Source: UBA9337 sp038331135 (GTDB lineage Bacteria; Patescibacteriota; Minisyncoccia; Moranbacterales; UBA9337). Taken from it: a stretch of 11,713 bases of DNA. Of this stretch, positions 6,707-11,713 are shown piece by piece. The DNA is taken from positions 1 to 11,713 of the forward strand of contig JBBQOS010000027.1 of the NCBI GenBank assembly GCA_038331135.1. The letters run 5' to 3'. Positions within the stretch are counted from its first letter, which is position 1, and every line of letters begins with the position of its first letter. Under the pieces are notes generated by a model. That model did no database searches. It had not been told where the DNA came from and saw only the letters and a list, made by a program, of their open reading frames with translations. Position numbers and translations under genes: made by a program.

Positions 6707-6805
6707 TCAAATGTCAGATTCTGTCCATCCATCTGCAATAAAAGCCTCTTTTGAAATATCCCATTCTTGATAATTCTTGAAATCTTCCCAATCAATGCTC
6801 TCCAT
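6707..6805 (-). CDS. Small ORF of 32 codons, or the 3' end of a decayed gene
   Basis: ATG at 6805 opens a 32-residue acidic, aromatic peptide (MESIDWEDFKNYQEWDI, then SKEAFIADGWTESDI), ending in TGA 18 nt before a strong leftward terminator. In the same frame upstream, beyond a TAG at 6815-6817, comes ENYRGEDGRGRPF, which also looks protein-like. The whole may therefore be the C-terminal remnant of a gene broken by a nonsense mutation. I do not recognise the sequence. A weak divergent promoter (TTGTTA at 6949-6954, TATGAT at 6924-6929, 19-nt spacer) overlaps the CsoR operator, so copper control of this transcript is conceivable. There is no Shine-Dalgarno. The terminator supports transcription but says nothing about translation. 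Confidence 0.35.
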   Translation of the reverse strand: MESIDWEDFKNYQEWDISKEAFIADGWTESDI

Positions 6806-6899
6806 AAAAACAACCTAAAAAGGCCTGCCTCTTCCATCTTCGCCTCGATAATTTTCAATAGCAATTTAGCAATTCAACAATATAACAAGCTTAAGCTCC

Positions 6900-6928
6900 T
6901 TGACATCATTTCCTCCCTCTGCTATCAT
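6900..6928 (+). promoter_or_regulatory. Promoter of the copper operon
   Basis: A perfect -35 TTGACA (6900-6905) is followed after 17 nt by TATCAT (6923-6928). Transcription would start near 6935, inside the palindromic operator, about 40 nt before the csoR start. This is the only strong rightward promoter seen ahead of the three copper genes. Confidence 0.85.
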
Positions 6929-6950
6929 ACCCATACCTAGGGTATAGGTA
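6928..6950. promoter_or_regulatory. CsoR operator
   Basis: A 23-bp palindrome centred on A6939 has arms TACCCATACC and GGTATAGGTA around TAG. All outer positions pair except one on each side. The TAC-CC/GG-GTA pattern fits known CsoR boxes. It touches the last base of the -10 and covers the expected transcription start, so apo-CsoR bound here should block the operon until Cu(I) releases it. It also overlaps a possible divergent promoter. Confidence 0.82.
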
Positions 6951-6974
6951 ACAATAATTATTAATTTAAAAAAA

Positions 6975-7247
6975 ATGACCACACAAAAAGAAAAAGCCTT
7001 GATTAACTTTAAGAAAGCGAACAGCCTGCTAGCGCGCATTATCAAAATGGTAGAAGAAGATAGATACTGTATTGATATTATGCAACAAAATTTGGCTGTT
7101 GTCGGACTTCTCCGCTCTGCGCACCAAATGCTGATGGAAAATCACCTTAACACCTGTTTCAAACACGCCATGAATACCACTAACGAAAAAAAGAAACAAG
7201 AAATGACCCAAGAAGTTTTAAAACTTACTAAATTATTTAATAAATAA
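6975..7247 (+). CDS. csoR: CsoR-family copper-sensing transcriptional repressor
   Basis: This all-helical repressor of the CsoR/RcnR/FrmR (DUF156) family has 90 aa, a normal length. The Cu(I) ligand set C-H-C is present as C32 (in EEDRYCIDIMQQ), H57 and C61 (in ENHLNTC). The spacing of 25 and 4 matches M. tuberculosis CsoR C36/H61/C65, which supports copper rather than nickel or formaldehyde sensing. It is the first gene of the copper operon, directly downstream of its predicted operator, so it is autoregulated. The leader TTAATTTAAAAAAA has no Shine-Dalgarno. 110 nt separate it from the next gene. Confidence 0.93.
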   Translation: MTTQKEKALINFKKANSLLARIIKMVEEDRYCIDIMQQNLAVVGLLRSAHQMLMENHLNTCFKHAMNTTNEKKKQEMTQEVLKLTKLFNK

Positions 7248-7285
7248 CATAGATAAATTTATACGCTTTATCATAGACCATCCAA

Positions 7286-7316
7286 GTTTCGAAAAAAAAT
7301 GATATTTTTTAGAAAC
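7286..7316. repeat. AT-rich hairpin between csoR and the next gene
   Basis: GTTTC (7286-7290) pairs with GAAAC (7312-7316), and inside them an A-run pairs with TTTTTT. No T-run follows, so it is not a proper terminator. It could tune mRNA stability between csoR and the downstream genes. The rest of the 110-nt gap shows nothing. Confidence 0.45.
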
Positions 7317-7357
7317 GCTAGTAGCAATAATCACAAGCGCAATAATTATCAAAACAT

Positions 7358-8821
7358 ATGGACACTAAGAAAATAAAAGAACACATCTACCATGTCACTG
7401 GCACACATTGCGCTTCATGTGAATTAATAATTGAAAGAAGGTTGCTTAAACTAGATTCTATAAAATCAATAGAAGCTTCGACCACTAAAGAAGAAATAAC
7501 TATTGAATATGCAGGTGAGCGTCCTACCACTAAAAAATTAACTGAACTTTTTAAAAAAGAAGGCTATGTTTTTTCTGAAATCTCTCCTACTTCAAATGCA
7601 TCATCAAAAAAACAACTAATTAATTTTAAACCCAAAGAATTTTTTATAATTTTATCTATAGGATTATTAATTATTCTTGCTTTTATAGGACTAAACGAAA
7701 CAGGCTTATCTGCTCTAATAAATGTCAGCGCCACATCTTCCTTGCCAACGTTTTTTGTTTTTGGTCTTATCGCGGGGATTTCCAGTTGCGCCGCTCTAGT
7801 AGGCGGAATAATCCTCTCGATGTCCCAACAATGGAATCAATTGTATAAAACTGATGATTCTACTTGGAAAAAAATTCAACCTCATCTGATTTTTAATGCT
7901 GGTCGCCTTATTGCTTATGGATTTTTTGGGGCCCTATTGGGAGCCCTTGGTAATCAATTAAATTTTTCTTTAAAATTGGGACCTATTTTTGTCATCGTCG
8001 TTTCTATAATGATGATTTTATTAGCTCTTCAAATGATTGGCATTAGAGCTCTAAAAAAATTTCAAATCACTATGCCCAAATTTGTGACCCGATTTATCGC
8101 CGATGAGTCTCATTTTAAAGGTCGACATATGCCATTTTTAATGGGAGCGCTAACTTTTTTCTTGCCTTGTGGCTTTACCATAACCGCTCAAGGATTAGCT
8201 TTAATATCAGGTAGCGCGCTACAGGGAGGATTAATAATGCTTTTATTTGCGCTAGGAACTTTACCGATGCTTTTAGGAATTGGACTGTCCAGTATTAAAT
8301 TTTGCCGAAAGAGTCATCTCACAGAAAGATTTTTTAAAGTAGCTGGAATTTTGGTTTTGTTTTTTGCTATCTTTAATATCAATTCTCAACTAAATGTTTT
8401 AGGATTTTCCAGCTTTAATAATTTTAATAATCAAGATAAACAATCCAATACAGCCATCACCCATACTGCACAAAATGAGTTACCAAAAAATGAAGTCAAA
8501 TCCGAACCTGCAAATGGAAAAGAACTTCCTCCAATAATTAACGGAAAGCAAGTTATAAAAATGAATGCGTCCAGTCAGGGATATTCACCTAAGTATTTTA
8601 AAGTTAGAGCCAATGTGCCCGTAAAATGGGAAATTACCGACACAGGCACAAGTGGATGCACAAATGCTATTATTGCTAAAAGTTTCTTTGAAGATCAGAT
8701 CGGTTTAACTCCTGGCAAAGTCAGCGTAAAAGAATTTACCCCAAAAAAAGCAGGCACATACAAATTTAGCTGTTGGATGGGAATGGTTACCGGAACTATC
8801 GAAGTTATAAATAGTAATTAA
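7358..8821 (+). CDS. HMA - SafE/DsbD-like membrane domain - cupredoxin fusion, copper handling
   Basis: This 487-aa protein has three parts. Residues 1-75 form an HMA metal-binding domain with the CxxC of GTHCASCELIIE (C18, C21). Residues 95-345 form a polytopic membrane core of about seven helices, related to the sulfite exporter TauE/SafE and DsbD/UreH-like families. It includes GLIAGISSCAALVGGI (C144) and LTFFLPCGFTITAQG (P270-C271). A polar linker (350-395) leads to a C-terminal cupredoxin-like domain (about 396-485). Its likely copper ligands are C434 (in TSGCTNAI) and the CWMGM motif (C472, M474, M476). The HMA domain should face the cytosol, and the cupredoxin may be extracytoplasmic, depending on helix count. 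Lying between csoR and copA, it probably receives, transports or sequesters copper; sulfite export is unlikely to be its job. There is no Shine-Dalgarno before ATG at 7358. Confidence 0.87.
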   Translation: MDTKKIKEHIYHVTGTHCASCELIIERRLLKLDSIKSIEASTTKEEITIEYAGERPTTKKLTELFKKEGYVFSEISPTSNASSKKQLINFKPKEFFIILSIGLLIILAFIGLNETGLSALINVSATSSLPTFFVFGLIAGISSCAALVGGIILSMSQQWNQLYKTDDSTWKKIQPHLIFNAGRLIAYGFFGALLGALGNQLNFSLKLGPIFVIVVSIMMILLALQMIGIRALKKFQITMPKFVTRFIADESHFKGRHMPFLMGALTFFLPCGFTITAQGLALISGSALQGGLIMLLFALGTLPMLLGIGLSSIKFCRKSHLTERFFKVAGILVLFFAIFNINSQLNVLGFSSFNNFNNQDKQSNTAITHTAQNELPKNEVKSEPANGKELPPIINGKQVIKMNASSQGYSPKYFKVRANVPVKWEITDTGTSGCTNAIIAKSFFEDQIGLTPGKVSVKEFTPKKAGTYKFSCWMGMVTGTIEVINSN

Positions 8822-8832
8822 ATCTGCTCTCC

Positions 8833-8872
8833 AGCAGGAGTTCGACTCCCTACAGGGAGTCGAACTCCTGCT
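8833..8872. repeat. 40-bp palindrome resembling a tRNA T-arm, before copA
   Basis: Two perfect 19-nt arms (AGCAGGAGTTCGACTCCCT and its reverse complement) flank only AC. The arm contains GTTCGACTCC, the consensus T-arm/B-box sequence of tRNAs. A smaller hairpin (CTGCT-ctcc-AGCAG) overlaps its left side. No T-run follows, so it is not a classical terminator, but the RNA hairpin would be very stable and could lower or separate copA expression. It is GC-rich compared with its surroundings, which suggests a mobile palindromic element. Confidence 0.8.
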
Positions 8873-8901
8873 AACTCAATATAATAAAATACATTAATTT
8901 T

Positions 8902-11139
8902 ATGAACAACTCCAAAAAAACAATTCTAAAAATTCAAGGCATGCATTGCGCCTCTTGTGCTGCTAATATCGAAAATGCTCTTCAAAAAAAAGAGGGTATC
9001 AAAACTGCCAATGTTAATTTTGCCTCAGAAAAATTGTATCTAGAATTTGATGATACCAAAACCAATATTAATAGCATTCAAAAAATAATTAAAAATTTGG
9101 GCTACGAAGGGATAACGGAAAATTCCAGCGAGAATTCAAACCAGCATGATCACTATGAGAACTCAAGTTCAGATGAAATTAAAAAATTAAAAAAGAGATT
9201 TTTTTACTCTTTTTTTTTCAGTTTACCTATTGTCTATATGGCGCTAAGCGAATTAATAGGACTACCTATGCCTGAACTATTTGAAAAATATGGCATATTT
9301 ATTCAATTCATTCTAGCCACCATCGTCATTGCTTTTTGTTTTAATATTTGGAAGTCCGGTTTTAAAAAATTATGGCACCTCTCTCCCAATATGGACAGTC
9401 TCATTTTTATCGGCACAGCCGTCGCCTATTTTTATAGTCTAGCTACTTCCATCCTGATACTTTTAGGAATAAATACTGAAGCTTATCTTTATTACGAAAG
9501 TGCCGCAGTAATTTTAGTTTTTATCTCTTTGGGAAAATATTTGGAATCTATCACAAAAGGCAAAACCAGCCAAGCAATAAAAAAATTAATTGGTCTCCAA
9601 CCCAAGGAAGCTATTGTTATAAAAAATAATATTGAAACCAAAATTCCTATTTCTCAAGTAAAAGTTGGAGATATCATTTTAGTTAAACCGGGAGAAAAAA
9701 TTCCTGTCGATGGAATAGTCACCGATGGTTATTCTGGAGTAGATGAAAAAACGATTACGGGCGAAAGTATTCCAGTGGAAAAGAAAATTAACGATGAGGT
9801 TATCGGCGCCACAATTAACAAAACTGGAGCTTTAAAATTTCGTGTTACCAGAGTAGGATCTGACACTATGCTTTCTCAAATTATAAAGATAGTTGATGAA
9901 GCTATGGGCTCCAAGGCCCCCATTCAACTTCTGGCGGATAAAGTTTCATTTTATTTCGTCCCTACTGTTTTGGGTATTGCGATTTTAGCTTTTATTTTTT
10001 GGCTTTCATTGGGGCAATCATTAGTTTTTGCCATAACCGTTTTCGTGACTGTTTTAATCATTGCCTGTCCTTGTGTGCTGGGACTCGCCACCCCCACTGC
10101 TGTAATGATGGGCACAGGATTGGCAGCTAAAAATGGAATATTGATTAAAAGTAGTAAAGCTTTGGAAATCGCCAAAAATATAGACACCGTAATTTTTGAT
10201 AAAACTGGAACTCTAACGATGGGCGAACCAGTAGTAACAAATATTATTTCTCTTGGAAAAAATTATAACAATGATTTAATCTTACAGTTAGCTGCCTCAA
10301 TAGAAAGAAATTCTGAGCATCCTTTGGCGCAAGCTATGGTAAATAAAGCCCAAGAAGAAAAAATAGAATTACTTAAAATAAAAAACTTTCAAGCTATCCC
10401 TGGTTACGGAGTAAGTGCTGAGAAAGAAAATAAAAAAATATTATTGGGAACAAGAAAATTGATGGTGGAAAATAAAATTGATTTTAACTTTATCGAAAAG
10501 CGGATGACCATTCTAGAAGATCAAGGAAAAACCGCGATTATTTTAGCTCAAGACAAAGAAATTATCGGGATTATCGCTGTAGCTGATACGCTTAAAAAAT
10601 ATTCCAAAGAAGCGATTGCGATGCTTCACAAAATGAATAAAAAAGTTGTAATTATAACTGGAGACAACAAGCGAGTGGGCGATGCTATTGCCAAAGAAGT
10701 TGGAGCTGATTATGTCTTGGCTGAAGTTCTGCCTCAGGGGAAATCAGAAGAAATAAAAAAGTTACAAAACTCTGGCAATGTTGTAGCAATGGTAGGAGAT
10801 GGAATCAACGATGCCCCTGCTCTGGCTCAAGCAGATCTAGGAATCGCACTAGGCTCTGGAACTGATGTAGCCATGGAAACGGGCGAGATAGTTTTAATCA
10901 AAGATGATTTAAGAGATGTGGTTACCGCGATTGATTTGAGTAGCTACACTTTAAATAAAATTAAACAAAATCTTTTTTGGGCTTTCTTTTATAATATCGT
11001 TGGTCTTCCAATCGCAGCTGGAATTTTATATCCGATTACCGGTTGGCTCTTGAGCCCCACTATCGCTGCCGCGGCTATGGCCTTTTCATCAGTCAGTGTT
11101 ATCCTCAATGCCCTTTCGATGAAAAGATACAAGAAATAA
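8902..11139 (+). CDS. copA: Cu(I)-exporting P1B-type ATPase
   Basis: This ATP-driven pump exports Cu(I) across the cytoplasmic membrane. It has 745 aa with a single N-terminal HMA domain (GMHCASCAANIE, C16/C19), then a short His-containing linker (NQHDHYENSS, 80-89). TITGESIPVEK (actuator TGES 286-289) is followed by the intramembrane CPC at 389-391. The phosphorylation motif DKTGT is at 433-437 and SEHP at 471-474. GDGINDAPALAQADLGIALG begins at 632. The P1B-1 signatures follow: YN at 697-698 and MAFSS at 726-730. These ligands mark Cu(I)/Ag(I) specificity. It is the last gene of the csoR operon, 80 nt after the fusion gene. A TATAAT at 8880-8885 lacks a good -35, so an internal promoter is doubtful. 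There is no Shine-Dalgarno. Confidence 0.97.
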   Translation: MNNSKKTILKIQGMHCASCAANIENALQKKEGIKTANVNFASEKLYLEFDDTKTNINSIQKIIKNLGYEGITENSSENSNQHDHYENSSSDEIKKLKKRFFYSFFFSLPIVYMALSELIGLPMPELFEKYGIFIQFILATIVIAFCFNIWKSGFKKLWHLSPNMDSLIFIGTAVAYFYSLATSILILLGINTEAYLYYESAAVILVFISLGKYLESITKGKTSQAIKKLIGLQPKEAIVIKNNIETKIPISQVKVGDIILVKPGEKIPVDGIVTDGYSGVDEKTITGESIPVEKKINDEVIGATINKTGALKFRVTRVGSDTMLSQIIKIVDEAMGSKAPIQLLADKVSFYFVPTVLGIAILAFIFWLSLGQSLVFAITVFVTVLIIACPCVLGLATPTAVMMGTGLAAKNGILIKSSKALEIAKNIDTVIFDKTGTLTMGEPVVTNIISLGKNYNNDLILQLAASIERNSEHPLAQAMVNKAQEEKIELLKIKNFQAIPGYGVSAEKENKKILLGTRKLMVENKIDFNFIEKRMTILEDQGKTAIILAQDKEIIGIIAVADTLKKYSKEAIAMLHKMNKKVVIITGDNKRVGDAIAKEVGADYVLAEVLPQGKSEEIKKLQNSGNVVAMVGDGINDAPALAQADLGIALGSGTDVAMETGEIVLIKDDLRDVVTAIDLSSYTLNKIKQNLFWAFFYNIVGLPIAAGILYPITGWLLSPTIAAAAMAFSSVSVILNALSMKRYKK

Positions 11140-11149
11140 TATCCAAACA

Positions 11150-11183
11150 AAAAAAATCTACCTTTTAAAAGGTAGATTTTTTT
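11150..11183. terminator. Bidirectional Rho-independent terminator between copA and tRNA-Pro
   Basis: The symmetric stem AATCTACCTTTT/AAAAGGTAGATT is flanked by an A-run on the left and TTTTTTT on the right. It can therefore end copA transcription rightward and tRNA transcription leftward. It begins 11 nt after the copA stop and ends 3 nt before the tRNA 3' end, typical of convergent genes. Confidence 0.93.
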
Positions 11184-11186
11184 ATG

Positions 11187-11259
11187 TCGGAGCATTGGGA
11201 CTCGAACCCAAACTACACGGTCCCAAACCGCGCGTGCTAGCCATTAACACCATGCTCCG
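11187..11259 (-). tRNA. tRNA-Pro (anticodon UGG)
   Basis: The 73-nt cloverleaf folds by eye. The acceptor is CGGAGCA/TGCTCCG with discriminator A, and the D-stem is GTGT/GCAC with GG in the loop. The anticodon stem CGCGG/CCGTG (one G-U pair) encloses TTTGGGA, giving anticodon TGG. The T-stem is TTGGG/CCCAA with loop TTCGAGT. Bacterial tRNA-Pro identity elements G72 and A73 are present. CCA is not encoded, so a CCA-adding enzyme must complete it. UGG can read all or most proline codons when U34 is modified. Confidence 0.95.
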
Positions 11260-11286
11260 AAATATTATATTTTCAAACTATAATTA

Positions 11287-11315
11287 ATATTATATCTAAG
11301 TTCTGATTTAGTCAA
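11287..11315 (-). promoter_or_regulatory. tRNA-Pro promoter
   Basis: On the minus strand TTGACT (11310-11315) is 17 nt from TAATAT (11287-11292). An overlapping TATAAT (11289-11294) is a better box but at 15-nt spacing. The tRNA 5' end lies about 28 nt further on. Confidence 0.7.
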
Positions 11316-11352
11316 TAAAATAAAAAGCCACCAGTAAGCTTTTCGCTTTTAA

Positions 11353-11505
11353 TTATAAATGGTTTTTCCGCGGGGAGATGTTCTCCTTGACACGTAGGTA
11401 TTTAGAATTTCGATCTCCCACTACTTCTAGGAAATCCAATTTCTCATAAATACCTTTAGACTTTCGCTCGCGCTACTTATCATCCACTATAAAAACTGGT
11501 GTCAT
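11353..11505 (-). pseudogene. Possible broken small ORF, unrecognised
   Basis: From ATG at 11505 the minus strand reads MTPVFIVDDK, an in-frame TAG (11473-11475), then RERKSKGIYEKLDFLEVVGD and RNSKYLRVKENISPRKNHL up to TAA at 11353. The part after the TAG looks like real protein. IYEKLDF recalls the C-terminal motif of GNAT acetyltransferases (YEKLGF), but this is too little to assign a family. It may be the tail of a gene disrupted near the insertion sequence at the right edge. The remaining bases up to 11620 hold nothing else I can support. Confidence 0.35.
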
Positions 11506-11621
11506 GGCAAATCCTTTTCCTCATGGGAATAGAACAACCTGCCAAAGCTGTTCAGATTATTAAAATCCTAGAAAATATAATAAAAAATTACAACTAAAAA
11601 AAATAAAAAAGCACCTTTTTG

Positions 11622-11713
11622 AACTGTACCCCAAAAAGTGGACACGAAAGTGTCCTTTTTTTGTACTCAAAAAATGGTACAGTTAATTCATAAACAAATA
11701 ACCAAATGAAAAA
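11622..11713 (+). mobile_element. Left end of a probable IS3-family insertion sequence (partial)
   Basis: The sequence TGAACTGTACCCC at 11620 onward, followed by AAAAAGTGGACAC, resembles IS3-family terminal repeats, which often contain CCCCAAAAAGTGGACAC-like strings. A leader of about 80 nt then runs to ATG at 11706, followed by AAA, a plausible transposase orfA start cut off by the window edge. AACTGTACC (11622-11630) is repeated in inverted form as GGTACAGTT (11676-11684). The IS assignment rests on the end sequence only. Confidence 0.55.
11640..11662 (+). terminator. Hairpin terminator inside the IS left end
   Basis: GGACAC-GAAA-GTGTCC forms a perfect 6-bp stem with a GNRA tetraloop, followed by TTTTTTT (11656-11662). 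It would stop rightward read-through from outside into the transposase gene, a known way for insertion sequences to limit their own activation. Confidence 0.75.

Noticed and set aside
6583..6864. 93-codon leftward ORF overlapping the metG start and the upstream terminator
   Set aside because: It reads straight through the terminator hairpin and its U-tract into metG, and the translation shows no family features. A GAGG before an internal ATG is probably chance.
11325..11361. Extra terminator or small RNA upstream of tRNA-Pro
   Set aside because: Only a 4-bp AAGC/GCTT pairing before a T-run; too weak to support.
11473..11475. Recoding of TAG as a sense codon
   Set aside because: A single TAG in a short unrecognised ORF; all clear genes in the window lack internal TAG codons.

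Overview
The window is AT-rich bacterial DNA packed with short palindromes and degenerate repeats. None of the eight main coding starts has a recognisable Shine-Dalgarno sequence; the leaders are A/T-rich instead. Several traits together suggest an uncultured AT-rich lineage, most likely Candidate Phyla Radiation/Patescibacteria: no SD, a tRNA gene without an encoded CCA, a MetRS with an unusual GKDNLRQQ segment, and a palindromic element inserted in frame in a housekeeping gene. That placement is inference, since no taxonomic marker was compared.

Positions 1-6593 form a leftward housekeeping block. In transcription order it holds metG (methionyl-tRNA synthetase), a YerC/TrpR-type repressor gene, a TatD-family hydrolase, ychF (universal ATPase), the wreck of an ORF6N-domain gene, and groEL. 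The groEL gene runs off the left edge. It has a textbook promoter followed directly by a CIRCE element, so HrcA heat-shock control is expected. The yerC-like gene has its own promoter, whose -35 lies inside a perfect 28-bp CTAG-centred palindrome. A near-copy of that palindrome lies just after the gene, ahead of tatD. The pair is a strong candidate operator set for this repressor. A Rho-independent terminator upstream of metG insulates the block, and a possible 32-codon ORF lies before that terminator.

Positions 6900-11183 form a rightward copper-homeostasis operon. A consensus promoter (TTGACA-N17-TATCAT) runs into a palindromic operator and then csoR (Cu(I)-sensing repressor with the C-H-C ligand set). 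Next comes a large fusion protein with an N-terminal HMA metal-binding domain, a SafE/DsbD-like membrane core and a C-terminal cupredoxin-like domain, then copA (Cu(I)-exporting P1B-ATPase). In the expected model, Cu(I) releases CsoR, the fusion protein binds or handles copper at the membrane, and CopA exports it. A strong bidirectional terminator ends the operon and also serves the convergent tRNA-Pro(UGG) gene.

The right end (11260-11713) holds the tRNA promoter, a stretch with a broken small ORF, and what looks like the left end of an IS3-type insertion sequence. That end includes a hairpin terminator and a transposase start codon at the very edge.

The sequence holds no rRNA and no CRISPR array. 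The most novel-looking signals are the paired CTAG palindromes around the yerC-like gene, the GC-rich palindromic insertion inside tatD, the three-part copper fusion protein, and the 40-bp palindrome between it and copA that resembles a tRNA T-arm.
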